A stretch of 50,928 nt of DNA, taken from the IMG/VR virus record IMGVR_UViG_3300023170_000042, positions 1 to 50,928 of that record; one strand, written 5' to 3'. A model generated the notes under the pieces. The model did not search any database, was not told the DNA's origin, and worked only from the letters and a program-made list of their open reading frames with translations. A program made the position numbers and the translations under genes. The stretch's first letter is position 1. Every line of letters begins with the position of its first letter. Positions 36,232 to 45,429 of the stretch are shown in pieces. Origin of the DNA: a virus.

Positions 36232-37138
36232 TAGTGTTAAAGTTTTAGATTATGATATAATTTATTTAAGTTATGATGAGCCAAATGCAGAAAAAAATTA
36301 TTCTGATTTGTGTAAAAAAGTTCCGTGGGCTAAACGAGTACATGGTGTAAAAGGATCAGATAACGCACACAAAGCTTGTGCAGAGTTATCAGAAACAGAT
36401 AGATTTGTTACAATAGACGGTGATAATATTGTAACAGAGAATTTGCTTCAGCAAGAAGTAGAAATTGAATCTCATGTTGTTTTAGAAAAATCAGTAATTT
36501 CTTGGTCTGCTTATAATATTATAAATGGTTTAATTTATGGCAATGGAGGAATAAAATGCTGGCCAAAAGAATATGCATTAAATATGAAAACTCATGAAAA
36601 TGCTGATCCTAATAATTTACAAGCACAAGTTGAATTTTGTTGGGATATAAATTATATTCAAGTTGATCATTGTTTTTCTACAATTCATAATAACGCTACT
36701 CCACAGCAAGCGTGGAGAGCAGGTTTTAGAGAAGGTGTAAAAATGTCTCTAGAACAAGGAAAAAAACCAACTATAGAAGAATTTAAAAAAAACCATTGGA
36801 GAAATTTACATAGATTGTATATATGGTGTATGATTGGTTTAGATATACAAAACGGCGCATGGGCAATATATGGAGCTAGAGAAGGATTATATAAAACCAT
36901 GTGTACAGATTGGGATTATATAAATGTTAGAGATTTTGAATATTTAAATAATTTATGGAAAAAAGAGTATGAAAATATATCAGAAAACAATTTACATAAC
37001 AACATTGAATATGTAGGTAAAGAATTAATAAAATATTTAGAAATACCGATTTCAAAAGTACCATTAGAAAATGATCAAAGCGTTTTTTTTAAAAAAGTAT
37101 ATAATAATCCTACTAGATTAGGAAAAAATTTTTATTAA
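36224..37138 (+). CDS. Putative GT-A-type glycosyltransferase (stand-alone form)
   Basis: This 304-residue protein contains a GT-A-like nucleotide-binding core: YDIIYLSYDEPNAEKNYSDL (10-29), RVHGVKGSDNAHKAC (38-52), then FVTIDGDNIV with a DxD (Asp65, Asp67). Next comes LIYGNGGIKCWPKEYALNMK, and a helical C-terminal part with WRAGFREGVKMSL and WCMIGLDIQNGAWAIYGARE. The same order of motifs occurs in the C-terminal half of the protein encoded at 46749-48443, which shares NDLVYGYGGVKLFPRIL and the closing GAKDGRDYG. The two are paralogues about 10 kb apart. The biochemical role is inferred from the fold motifs only. Confidence 0.6.
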   Translation: MTNSVKVLDYDIIYLSYDEPNAEKNYSDLCKKVPWAKRVHGVKGSDNAHKACAELSETDRFVTIDGDNIVTENLLQQEVEIESHVVLEKSVISWSAYNIINGLIYGNGGIKCWPKEYALNMKTHENADPNNLQAQVEFCWDINYIQVDHCFSTIHNNATPQQAWRAGFREGVKMSLEQGKKPTIEEFKKNHWRNLHRLYIWCMIGLDIQNGAWAIYGAREGLYKTMCTDWDYINVRDFEYLNNLWKKEYENISENNLHNNIEYVGKELIKYLEIPISKVPLENDQSVFFKKVYNNPTRLGKNFY

Positions 37139-37150
37139 GGAGTTTTTGTT

Positions 37151-38557
37151 TTGGGATTAGAAAATCTAGTCAAATTCAAATATGATGTAATGGACAAAAT
37201 TAGTCCTACTTTTTGTGCAGCAAAATGGAAACAAGTCACAATTCATTTACAGAATGGTCACACTCACAGTTGCCATCATCCTGTAACACATAAAGTTCCG
37301 TTAGACGAATTAAAAGAAAATCCAAGTGCTTTGCATAATACTAAGCATAAGAAAATGTTGCGGAAAATGATGCTAGAAGGAGAAAGACCTCCAGAATGTG
37401 ATTATTGTTGGCGGGTAGAAGATAATAACAGCGATAGTATAAGCGATAGAGTTTTTAAAACTGCTGATACATGGTCGGCACCATATATCGATGATATAAA
37501 AAATAAACCTTGGGATGTAGATGAAGTACCTTCGTATTTAGAAGTAAGTTTTGGAAATGTATGTAACTTTAAATGTAGTTACTGCGCTCCTCATATCAGT
37601 AGTAAATGGATGGAAGAAATTGAAGCTTATGGTGCATATCCTACAGCTGATAGTTTTAATAATATTGATACACTTAAAAAGCAAAACACATTGCCAATAC
37701 CTTATAAAGATAAAAATCCATATATAGATGCATTTTGGAAATGGTGGCCTGATATAGCTAATAAAGTTGAACATTTTAGAATAACTGGAGGAGAACCATT
37801 ATTGAATAAAGAAACTTATAAATTTTTGGATTATATAATTGAAAATCCTAATCCAAATTTAAATTTAAGTATCAATGCTAATATGTGTCCTCCAACTGAT
37901 TTATTAAATAAATTTATAGAAAAAGTTAAAATAATAATTAATGAAAAGAAAGTTAAAAAATTTAAAGTTTTTACCAGTTGCGAAGCGCATGGTAATCAAG
38001 CAGAATATATTAGATTTGGTTTAGATTATAATTTATGGTTGTCTAATATAGAAAAAATGTTAAAAGAAGTTCCAGGTTTAGGTTTTACAATTATGAGTAC
38101 TTATAATGCACTAAGTATTCCAAGCTATATTGATTTTTTAAAAGATGTTGTAAGATTAAAAAAAGAATACTGGAATCCTAAATTTTATACATCATCACCT
38201 GTATTGTTAGATATACCTTATTTAAGATATCCTACACATCAATCTGTTTTTATTTTAACTGAAGATTTTGTTAAAGATGTTTATGATCAAGTAACATTTA
38301 TCTATACTAATCTAGAAAATAAGAATTGGCAAGGTAGCGCAATGATGGGATTTCATGAACACGAAGCAGAAAGGATGAAAAGAATTTACGAAATGGTATT
38401 GACCCATCCTAAAAAAGAGAATGAAGCATATAATGATTACAATAGGAAAAATTTTCGATTATTCGTAGATGAGCACGACAAACGAAGAAACACAAACTTT
38501 GTTCAAACATTTCCACAAATGGAAGAATTTTATAAACATTGTGGAACTTTTTTATAG
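37151..38557 (+). CDS. Radical SAM protein with an N-terminal twitch-like cysteine domain
   Basis: This 468-residue radical SAM enzyme has the cluster motif C138-x3-C142-x2-C145 (FGNVCNFKCSYCAP) and the SAM-contacting GGEP at 213-216 (FRITGGEPLLNK). Before the core lies an auxiliary cysteine region: Cys22 (TFCAAKW), Cys41 (HSCHHP), and Cys83/Cys86 (PPECDYCWRVED). This is the layout of the family described as radical SAM proteins with an N-terminal twitch domain, whose auxiliary cluster precedes the barrel. The reaction is unknown; relatives act on peptides or on sugar-linked substrates. The start is a TTG at 37151 with an ideal AAGGAG (37137-37142) 8 nt upstream; the next in-frame ATG (residue 14) has no such site. 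Confidence 0.85.
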   Translation: MGLENLVKFKYDVMDKISPTFCAAKWKQVTIHLQNGHTHSCHHPVTHKVPLDELKENPSALHNTKHKKMLRKMMLEGERPPECDYCWRVEDNNSDSISDRVFKTADTWSAPYIDDIKNKPWDVDEVPSYLEVSFGNVCNFKCSYCAPHISSKWMEEIEAYGAYPTADSFNNIDTLKKQNTLPIPYKDKNPYIDAFWKWWPDIANKVEHFRITGGEPLLNKETYKFLDYIIENPNPNLNLSINANMCPPTDLLNKFIEKVKIIINEKKVKKFKVFTSCEAHGNQAEYIRFGLDYNLWLSNIEKMLKEVPGLGFTIMSTYNALSIPSYIDFLKDVVRLKKEYWNPKFYTSSPVLLDIPYLRYPTHQSVFILTEDFVKDVYDQVTFIYTNLENKNWQGSAMMGFHEHEAERMKRIYEMVLTHPKKENEAYNDYNRKNFRLFVDEHDKRRNTNFVQTFPQMEEFYKHCGTFL

Positions 38558-38569
38558 ATAAATAAAAAT

Positions 38570-39973
38570 ATGTCTAATACACACAAATTAATATTTGGTT
38601 ATGATTATGTTTTTCCTAATTTTTTTGTGCCAAATGCTTTGTGGCCAGAATTATTTCATTTAAATTATATGTATAGCCAGCATGTAGCTACAAGATCTGA
38701 TCAAGCTTTAACTTCTCCGAATATGGAAACAGATTATTTAAAAATTCATCAGTTTCTATTTCGCAACCAAAAAGGACATTGGCCTAACAGCACTAATCAC
38801 AGTAATATATTAGCAAATTCATATTATAAAAAAGTAAAAATTATAGAAAAATCTGTATATGATTGTAAAAGACATAACGAAAAATATATATATCCTATAA
38901 AAATGTCTCCTCATATAGAAGATTTTTCTGGTTATGATTTAAACACTAAATTAAGTGGAGAATTTTTTTGGAAATATATATCTAAACAGGTCTTAGAAGA
39001 TGTTCAAAATAGAAAATGTGTTATATTTTTAGATTATGGGCAGGAAAATTTTATAGATAAACTTACATATGAAAAGTTACATAATTCTTTACGTGGATGT
39101 AATATACCTGCAGATCAAATTGTACTCGGTTTTAATACTTTCAATGGTAAATCATTATACGAAAAATGGTTTGCTCCTGAAAGACAACGGTTAAAAGTTT
39201 TTAATTTTCCTTTTGTAATATGTCAGTCTAGTTTTACTTATTCGACAAAACCAGTTAATGATGTTAGAAAATTGAAAAAGGTACAAAGGAAATACTATTT
39301 TTTATTTAAGGTTAGATCACCAAGACAACATAGATTGTTTTTTCTTGCTGCTTTTACAACAAAAAATTTACTCCACAAGATAGATTGGTCTTGTTTGAAT
39401 CCAAATGTGTTTGATGTAGGTACATTGTCGTGGATGGCAGATAAATTTAATACACAATTAAATCATGATAAAATTTTAGCTTTGCATAAGATTTTACCAA
39501 AAAATTTGCATTATGAGCCTAGATCTACAGTAGATAGTGTTGCAGATTGGCCAAACGAGGCACCTATTTCTTACAATCAAAGTTACATATATATATGTTC
39601 AGAGACATTTACTCATGGAGAGCATAAATCTCTTACTGAAAAAGTTTTTAAACCGATTGCACATTTTATGCCATTTATTTTTATAGCGTTTCCCGGTGCT
39701 TTAAAAATGTTACACAAATTAGGATTTAAAACCTTTCATCCTTATATTAACGAATCTTATGATTCGATTGAAAATGAAAGTCATAGATTCAGGGCGATAT
39801 TAAATGAAATAGAAAGGTTAGCTGCATTGCCTATAGATGAAATAGAAAAAATGTATTGGTCAATGTATGAAATATACGAACATAATTATAAAGTATTAAT
39901 TAATTTTAATGATAGTGAAAAATTGAATTTAGAAATGCTAAATTTTTTGCAAAGTAAAATAGAAAATACATGA
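38570..39973 (+). CDS. GT-B-like putative glycosyltransferase, paralogue 1
   Basis: This 467-residue protein has a C-terminal half ending in a nucleotide-sugar-binding pattern: LTEKVFKPIAHFMPFIF (about 354-370), LGFKTFHPYINESYD (about 383-397), then an R-rich helix. This recalls the donor-binding lobe of fucosyltransferase/exostosin-type GT-B enzymes, where SEK-x-F-x-P is a hallmark. A central RSPRQHRLFF motif lies at about 248-257. The genes at 41841 and 49388 share this C-terminal design, and the first two have the motifs at nearly identical positions. A GATAAATA element overlaps the preceding stop, only 5 nt before the ATG. It overlaps the rmlC-like gene by ATGA. Confidence 0.55.
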   Translation: MSNTHKLIFGYDYVFPNFFVPNALWPELFHLNYMYSQHVATRSDQALTSPNMETDYLKIHQFLFRNQKGHWPNSTNHSNILANSYYKKVKIIEKSVYDCKRHNEKYIYPIKMSPHIEDFSGYDLNTKLSGEFFWKYISKQVLEDVQNRKCVIFLDYGQENFIDKLTYEKLHNSLRGCNIPADQIVLGFNTFNGKSLYEKWFAPERQRLKVFNFPFVICQSSFTYSTKPVNDVRKLKKVQRKYYFLFKVRSPRQHRLFFLAAFTTKNLLHKIDWSCLNPNVFDVGTLSWMADKFNTQLNHDKILALHKILPKNLHYEPRSTVDSVADWPNEAPISYNQSYIYICSETFTHGEHKSLTEKVFKPIAHFMPFIFIAFPGALKMLHKLGFKTFHPYINESYDSIENESHRFRAILNEIERLAALPIDEIEKMYWSMYEIYEHNYKVLINFNDSEKLNLEMLNFLQSKIENT

Positions 39974-40515
39974 ATTACAAAAAGAAAAAATGGAATGAGT
40001 TTGATATAAGTTATCTAACTACTTTTGATAAAGAGATTCCTATTTTTACTCCTAGTGTATATCACGAATACAGAGGGCAAATATTTACTACATATCATTC
40101 TACATATCATCCTGTAAATAATTTTGTAACAATTAATTCAAATATACATAGCAGATTTTCTAAATCTTATAAAAATGTTCTAAGAGGGTTGCATTATGAT
40201 AATAAAACTTATAAATTAGTGCAGGCTATCGTAGGAGATATTTACTTGGTTGTTTTAGATGTTAGGGCCGATAGCTCTACGTTCGGAAAATGGGAATCAT
40301 ATGTAATTAACGATAAATTACGAGATCAAGTTTTGATACCTCCTGGGTTCGCAAACGGTCATTTTGCATTGTCGGATTGTATTTTTCATTACACTATGTT
40401 TTATAATGGAGATTATGTAGACGAAAATAAACAAAGCGTTATTAAATGGAACGATCCTCAATATGAAATTGAGTGGCCTACAGATTGCCCTATATTACAA
40501 AAGAGAGATATATGA
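39970..40515 (+). CDS. dTDP-4-dehydrorhamnose 3,5-epimerase-like protein (RmlC family)
   Basis: This 181-residue cupin of the RmlC/RfbC family is clearly recognisable. It has FSKSYKNVLRGLHYD (63-77), with the catalytic-type His75 after RGL, KLVQAIVGDIYLVVLDVR (82-99) with a SxTFGKW segment, and VLIPPGFANGHFALSD (121-136). C-terminal KWNDPQYEIEWP (159-170) is the usual ending. RmlC epimerises C3 and C5 of dTDP-4-keto-6-deoxyglucose; family members act on related 4-keto sugars. No RmlA, RmlB or RmlD is in the window, so the substrate would have to come from the host or from genes outside, possibly with the SDR at 43234. It starts in an ATGA overlap. Confidence 0.88.
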   Translation: MNYKKKKWNEFDISYLTTFDKEIPIFTPSVYHEYRGQIFTTYHSTYHPVNNFVTINSNIHSRFSKSYKNVLRGLHYDNKTYKLVQAIVGDIYLVVLDVRADSSTFGKWESYVINDKLRDQVLIPPGFANGHFALSDCIFHYTMFYNGDYVDENKQSVIKWNDPQYEIEWPTDCPILQKRDI

Positions 40516-41234
40516 AAATATATAAAAAGATATTGTCTTTTGGATGTAGCTTTACTGAAGGTAATGGTCTTGAAACTCCATATTATCATCAATATTTATC
40601 TAGTAATTTAGGTAATAAAAATAATTTAGAATTAGAGACTATATATAGAGATTATATGTATAATAATTCTTATCCGGCGTATCTTGCAAGAAATCTTAAT
40701 TGTGATTTTGATAATTTTGCTGTATCTGGATCGTCAAACAGTTTAATTTTTAAAAAATTATATGAAAAAACTCAAAACGTAGAAAATGGAAGTGATTTGC
40801 TTGTAACTGTACAAACTACACTTTTGTCAAGAATTATGGTATATGATATTAAACAAGAAAAATTTTTAACAATTAGCAATTTTGAAAGAATACTAGATTA
40901 TGCTAAAAAATATTATGAAATGTATTTGCGGCATTTTTATGATAAAGAAATAGAATACAGAAATCTTTTGCAAAATATTGAGGTTCATACAAAATATTTG
41001 CAATCAAAAAATATTAATGTAGTTTGGTTGATGTATGAAACAGGCGATACTTTAAAAAGTTCAAAAACTATACTAACATTTGACGGAACAGATTTATCGC
41101 AATTTATCGCAAATCAAAAATTAAGGTTACTAGATTTACCTAATTTTCCTGTAAATAACCAACATTTTTCTGTAGAAGGGCATGAAGTAATCGCAAATAG
41201 AATTATAGAACATTTAAAAGGTAAGTATGATTAA
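40512..41234 (+). CDS. SGNH/GDSL-like hydrolase or acyltransferase, copy 1
   Basis: This 240-residue protein has the block I motif SFGCSFTEGNG (9-19, nucleophile Ser13) of the SGNH superfamily. Near the C-terminus NNQHFSVEGHEVIA places a His at about 218 and 224. The usual Asp of the D-x-x-H block is replaced by Asn at about 215-216, so it may be a divergent or non-hydrolytic member. Such proteins remove or transfer acetyl and other acyl groups on sugars. I start at 40512, where the ATG overlaps the preceding TGA (ATGA); an upstream in-frame ATG at 40473 would extend into the rmlC-like gene. It overlaps the next gene by 8 nt. Confidence 0.68.
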   Translation: MKIYKKILSFGCSFTEGNGLETPYYHQYLSSNLGNKNNLELETIYRDYMYNNSYPAYLARNLNCDFDNFAVSGSSNSLIFKKLYEKTQNVENGSDLLVTVQTTLLSRIMVYDIKQEKFLTISNFERILDYAKKYYEMYLRHFYDKEIEYRNLLQNIEVHTKYLQSKNINVVWLMYETGDTLKSSKTILTFDGTDLSQFIANQKLRLLDLPNFPVNNQHFSVEGHEVIANRIIEHLKGKYD

Positions 41235-41856
41235 AAATTTAGAAAAATATCCAATAGTAAGGCATATAGAGTATGATAAGAATGATTTAATTGATTTTGA
41301 AAATAAAATTGTTATACATTGGGAATCAGGTAAAATAAGAGGACCTGTGCATTTGTCAAATGGCAATGAAATAGAATTAATTGAAATTTTCCAGCGGATA
41401 AAAAAATCTGATTGGGTGTTTTCTACATGGAGAAATCATTATCATGCATTATTAAAAGGAATAGATCAAAATTGGTTAGAAGATGAAATTTTAAAAGGTA
41501 AAAGTATAACTATTTGTAATATTGATGAAAAATTTTATAGTTCTGCAATTGTAGGAGGTGGTTTGTCTATTGCTTTAGGAGTAGCTGCATCTATAAAACG
41601 TAATGGATATAATGATAAAGTTTGGTGTTTTGTAGGAGACATGTGCTATGAATCGGGTATTTTTTATGAAGTACATAAATATTCTAGGAATTTTGATTTG
41701 CCTATATATTTTATTGTAGAAGATAACGGTCTTTCTACTAACACACCTACAAAGCATACGTGGAATAAAACATCGTCTATTCCAGAGGACATAATTCATT
41801 ATACTTATCAATCGAAATATCCTCATTATGGTACAGGGAAATGGGTGGTATTTTGA
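41227..41856 (+). CDS. Thiamine-diphosphate-binding PP-domain protein, E1-alpha-like (minimal)
   Basis: This 209-residue protein resembles the alpha subunit of 2-oxoacid dehydrogenase E1. It has STWRNHYHALLKG (67-77 region), IVGGGLSIALGVAASIK (108-124), and the diphosphate motif GDM at 137-139 followed by exactly 26 residues and D166-N167, equivalent to the family GDG-x26-NN. The third Gly is Met and the first Asn is Asp. Length is about 209 against roughly 360 for full E1 alpha, so the C-terminal part is missing. The pyrimidine-binding partner is encoded 4.4 kb downstream at 46215. Acyl transfer or carboligation on a sugar is a possible role, but the substrate is not evident. Confidence 0.75.
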   Translation: MIKNLEKYPIVRHIEYDKNDLIDFENKIVIHWESGKIRGPVHLSNGNEIELIEIFQRIKKSDWVFSTWRNHYHALLKGIDQNWLEDEILKGKSITICNIDEKFYSSAIVGGGLSIALGVAASIKRNGYNDKVWCFVGDMCYESGIFYEVHKYSRNFDLPIYFIVEDNGLSTNTPTKHTWNKTSSIPEDIIHYTYQSKYPHYGTGKWVVF

Positions 41857-43241
41857 AATTTGTTTATGAAAATTGGTTTGTACAAGAGGGAATACGATAT
41901 CCCTTACCTAATGGATTGCATAAAAAAATTGTTGATCAGTTATTAGAATTACTTAACGGAACAACAATGACATTGAGCGAAGCGCAAAAAGTTGTGTCTG
42001 CAAGAGTATCAGGTGATGTATTTGTTTTTAATCATTGTAATTTGAATGGCTACTTTCTTAAAGATAAAGGTGTGCAAAATTTCTGTTCATTAGATGAAGT
42101 TGTGTACGGTAACGAGTATTTCTATCCTATAGAAATAAGAACATCTCCAAATACTACATATCAAAAACTATGCGTTCAAATAGATGGCCGTCAACATTCT
42201 TATAAATTAATAGATACTTTGTCTGAGAAGACTAAAAAATTATTGCAATACGGAACAGTAAAGATAGTTTTTAATCAAGCTCAAGATCCTTTAAACAATA
42301 CAATTGATCTTGACATAATGCAAAGTGACTTTAACCGGTATAATGTGCCGAGCAAAAATCTGATTTTTATTGCTGGAAACAAATATAGCGAATATAAAAA
42401 ACACAGTCCGAAATGCGGTATAAAACTTACTGATGCAACACTGATGATTTCTCAACAAGTAGCAACTAATGCAACATATTATCCTAAACATACTAGTTTA
42501 GGTTATATCTCAGACTTAGTACGCGAAGATGATCTAGATTCAAACAATATTAGAGAAAATAGATTTATTTGTTTTAACAGGATGATGCGTCCGCATAGAA
42601 TTGCAATGGCATATGTTGCAATTAAATTAAACTTGTTAGATAATAATATTTTTACGTTCCTTAATTTGGATGCCAATAACGACGTAGAGCATTTTAAGAA
42701 TTGTATAAAGCAACACTTTCCGAATGAAACTAACCCTGATCACTATGCAAAAAGCCTTTTTGAGATAATTCCGTATGAATTAGAAACACAGCATTTAAAA
42801 GACAAAGGCAGTTTTACAATTGATAATACTAATAAAAAACATTTTTTAAATTCGTATGTCAATATAATTACTGAGACTAAATTTGATGCAAATGTAGACA
42901 CATTTATATCAGAAAAAACATGGAGACCAATTAGTAATTTACAGCCGTTTATTTTGTTAAATAGTGCATATAGTTTGCAATATTTAAAAGATTTAGGATT
43001 TAAAACATTCCATCCTTTTATAAACGAAACTTACGACAATTTTACTAGTATAGAAATACGTTATGAGCGTATATTTAATGAAATTAAAAAATTAAATGAT
43101 ATGCCGATACAAGAGTTACATGATTGGTATTATAGTATTACTGATATTTTAGTACACAATCAAAAACATTTATATACACTAAAAGACATAAGTCCATTTA
43201 AAGATACTTGGAATGATTTAAAAAGGTTTTATTATGACTAA
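41841..43241 (+). CDS. GT-B-like putative glycosyltransferase, paralogue 2
   Basis: This 466-residue protein is nearly identical in layout to the one at 38570. It has FNRMMRPHRIAM at about 244-256, ISEKTWRPISNLQPFILL (about 355-372) and LGFKTFHPFINETYD (about 384-398), then a helical end with IQELHDWYYSITDIL. A second possible start is the TTG at 41853, which overlaps the preceding TGA as TTGA; the ATG at 41841 is used here but the choice is uncertain. The shared SEK-x-W/F-x-P and LGFKTF motifs suggest nucleotide-sugar binding. It overlaps the downstream SDR gene by 8 nt (ATGACTAA). Confidence 0.55.
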   Translation: MGGILKFVYENWFVQEGIRYPLPNGLHKKIVDQLLELLNGTTMTLSEAQKVVSARVSGDVFVFNHCNLNGYFLKDKGVQNFCSLDEVVYGNEYFYPIEIRTSPNTTYQKLCVQIDGRQHSYKLIDTLSEKTKKLLQYGTVKIVFNQAQDPLNNTIDLDIMQSDFNRYNVPSKNLIFIAGNKYSEYKKHSPKCGIKLTDATLMISQQVATNATYYPKHTSLGYISDLVREDDLDSNNIRENRFICFNRMMRPHRIAMAYVAIKLNLLDNNIFTFLNLDANNDVEHFKNCIKQHFPNETNPDHYAKSLFEIIPYELETQHLKDKGSFTIDNTNKKHFLNSYVNIITETKFDANVDTFISEKTWRPISNLQPFILLNSAYSLQYLKDLGFKTFHPFINETYDNFTSIEIRYERIFNEIKKLNDMPIQELHDWYYSITDILVHNQKHLYTLKDISPFKDTWNDLKRFYYD

Positions 43242-44169
43242 GGTTTTAATTACAGGTGGTGCAGGATATCTAGGATCAACTATTTCTGAACATCTCCTTA
43301 GTAAAGGGTACAGTGTAACAGTATTAGATAATTTAATGTATAAACAATTAAGTTTATTGCACCTATTTAAATATAATAAATTTAATTTTGTAAAAGACGA
43401 TGTAAGAAATGTTGAGCTTTTGCAAAATTTAGTAAAAGAACACGATGTTATTATACCTTTGGCTGCTATTGTAGGGATGTCAGCTTGTGAAGTAAATCCT
43501 AATCTTAGCATAGATGTAAATTATAGGCAAATAGTAAATATTGTAAGGGTATTAAAAAGCCATCAAAAACTTATAATGCCTAATACAAACAGTCAGTATG
43601 GATCTAGCGAAGAAATTATCACAGAAAACAGTCCTTTTATACCATTGAGTTTATATGCTAAAACAAAATGTGATGCAGAAGATGTAGTCATAGCAGCAAA
43701 AGGTGTAGCATTAAGATTGGCTACAGTATTTGGTATAGGAACTAGAATGCGTCAAGACCTTTTGGTTAATGATTTTGTATATAAAGCAGTTACAGATGGT
43801 TATTTGGTTTTATTTGAATCTAACTTTAAGAGAAATTATATTCATGTACAAGATATAGCAAGAGTATTTGAATTTGTAATAGAAAATTATGACAAGTGTT
43901 TTGGGGAAGCATTTAATGTAGGACTATCAACTGCTAATTTAAGTAAGATAGAATTAGCTGAAAAAATTAAAAAACATCTTCCTAGTCTTGTTATAAAACA
44001 AGATGAGTTTAGACAAGATTTTGATAAAAGAAATTATATAGTCAGTAATGAAAAAATTGAATCAATAGGTTTTCATCCAAAATATGATTTAGATTATGGA
44101 ATAACACAGTTAATAAATGCATACAGCGTTATAATTACTTATAATAATAGGAGTTTTACAAACTTATGA
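43234..44169 (+). CDS. NAD(P)-dependent sugar epimerase/dehydratase (extended SDR)
   Basis: This 311-residue extended short-chain dehydrogenase/reductase has the Rossmann dinucleotide motif ITGGAGYLGS (6-15), acidic Asp32 after the second strand (VLDNL), DDV (55-57), PLAAIVG (75-81), NTNSQYGSS (117-125) and the catalytic YAKTK (Tyr141, Lys145). RLATVFG and RNYIHVQDIAR (200-210) complete the UDP-glucose-4-epimerase-like family pattern. It would oxidise, epimerise or dehydrate a nucleotide sugar using bound NAD(P). With the RmlC-like gene it supports a modified hexose pathway. The substrate cannot be deduced. It overlaps the genes on both sides by 4-8 nt. Confidence 0.88.
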   Translation: MTKVLITGGAGYLGSTISEHLLSKGYSVTVLDNLMYKQLSLLHLFKYNKFNFVKDDVRNVELLQNLVKEHDVIIPLAAIVGMSACEVNPNLSIDVNYRQIVNIVRVLKSHQKLIMPNTNSQYGSSEEIITENSPFIPLSLYAKTKCDAEDVVIAAKGVALRLATVFGIGTRMRQDLLVNDFVYKAVTDGYLVLFESNFKRNYIHVQDIARVFEFVIENYDKCFGEAFNVGLSTANLSKIELAEKIKKHLPSLVIKQDEFRQDFDKRNYIVSNEKIESIGFHPKYDLDYGITQLINAYSVIITYNNRSFTNL

Positions 44170-44585
44170 CACAACAAAAAAGAGAAAGACGATACTTGCA
44201 AACCCTTAGTGAGTTAATTGATCGTTTAAGTATTGTACAACTTAAAGAAGTTTTTATTACAGAATACAAAGATGAATACTCGCAAGAAATTGAGGATATA
44301 GTCCATGACATACAGATTATATTAGATGAAAATAATGCAGTAGTAGATGCTAAAACAATTAGAGCTATCATTGTATGTTCTCAAATGAATTTACATATTT
44401 GGCACAACGAATCAAAATTTCGTAAAGGAGAAAAAGAAGGTAACTTAGAACTAACTCATGGGTTGAATGGAATAAGAAATACTAGTAAAAATATAATACA
44501 AGAAATTATAGGGGGTAGAAAAGATTATAAAGTAGATTGTTTAGCAGCTGATTTTAAAGATTGGGAAATCAGCTGGCCGGATTAA
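44166..44585 (+). CDS. Small helical protein of the ELIDRLSI type
   Basis: This 139-residue protein is predicted helical with an N-terminal LSELIDRLSIVQLKEVFI motif (about 15-32), a basic/acidic helix containing EIEDIVHDIQIILDE, and a C-terminal GLNGIRNTSKNIIQEIIGGR. Small proteins with the (G/S)ELIDRL or (G/S)ELVDKIT signature occur beside sugar genes in phages and bacteria; the function is not known to me. The gene begins in an ATGA overlap with the SDR gene and ends 7 nt before an SGNH gene. Confidence 0.55.
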   Translation: MTQQKRERRYLQTLSELIDRLSIVQLKEVFITEYKDEYSQEIEDIVHDIQIILDENNAVVDAKTIRAIIVCSQMNLHIWHNESKFRKGEKEGNLELTHGLNGIRNTSKNIIQEIIGGRKDYKVDCLAADFKDWEISWPD

Positions 44586-44592
44586 ATAAAAC

Positions 44593-45429
44593 ATGAAACT
44601 AAAAAAAGATAAAATTATAAAAGGTTTTTTGTTTGCTGGATGTTCATTTACTTGGGGCCAAGGATTGTATTATTATAGTGGAATGTCTTCAGTAAAAGAG
44701 CAACCATTGAATACTTATAAGCCGGAAATTTTACATTACACACATATAGAATTCGCTAAATCTTTAAGATATCCTCGTCTAGTAGCTAATTATTTTAATA
44801 GTTTTGAATTGGTTCATCCTGCATGTGGAGGGTCACACGAAAGTATCATAAAATTTTGGGATTGTGCAATTTTTAAAAACGGTGGAAATGTTGATGATAT
44901 ACACGTGCCTAATATAGATGCTAATGACATTCAATTTGTAATATTTCAGCTAACACAGCCTCATAGATGTACTTTTAGTATAGGAAAAAAACAGGTAATG
45001 ACGTATTGCGATGCCTTAGAACCAGAAAATAGAAGATATCTCAGAAGTTGGATGAAAAAAAATAAGATACCTACTATAGAAAAATATGTAGAATGGTATA
45101 CTATTCGTAGTCTCACTAGTGTAAGACAGTTTATGAGCCGTTTAGAAGATATTGGAATAAAAACAGCAATATTTACATGGCCTGCAACAAATGTACAATA
45201 TTGTAGGAATGATGATTGGCTAAGATCTCGATACATATCAATGCGTTATAAAAGCTCTGCTTATAATAGTATTGAACGTATGATGGAGGATAACCAAGAA
45301 CTTTGTATACATGCCGATTACGACAACTTTGATATAACTCCTACTGATAGTCATCCTAGTTTATTATGCCATAAAGTTATGGCAGAAAATATTATAAATT
45401 ATATAAATATCAGAGGTTTAAATGAATGA
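44593..45429 (+). CDS. SGNH/GDSL-like hydrolase or acyltransferase, copy 2
   Basis: This 278-residue protein has block I LFAGCSFTWGQG (13-24; Ser18) and a C-terminal TDSHPSLLCHKVMAENI with D252-x-H254-P, the D-x-H pair of the SGNH fold. An internal GGSHESIIKFW (about 80-90) may supply the G/N block. All expected catalytic elements can therefore be placed, unlike copy 1. It is probably a sugar esterase or acyltransferase acting in the cytoplasm, as no signal peptide is seen. It overlaps copy 3 by 8 nt (ATGAATGA), so copies 2 and 3 are likely translated as a pair. Confidence 0.7.
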   Translation: MKLKKDKIIKGFLFAGCSFTWGQGLYYYSGMSSVKEQPLNTYKPEILHYTHIEFAKSLRYPRLVANYFNSFELVHPACGGSHESIIKFWDCAIFKNGGNVDDIHVPNIDANDIQFVIFQLTQPHRCTFSIGKKQVMTYCDALEPENRRYLRSWMKKNKIPTIEKYVEWYTIRSLTSVRQFMSRLEDIGIKTAIFTWPATNVQYCRNDDWLRSRYISMRYKSSAYNSIERMMEDNQELCIHADYDNFDITPTDSHPSLLCHKVMAENIINYINIRGLNE

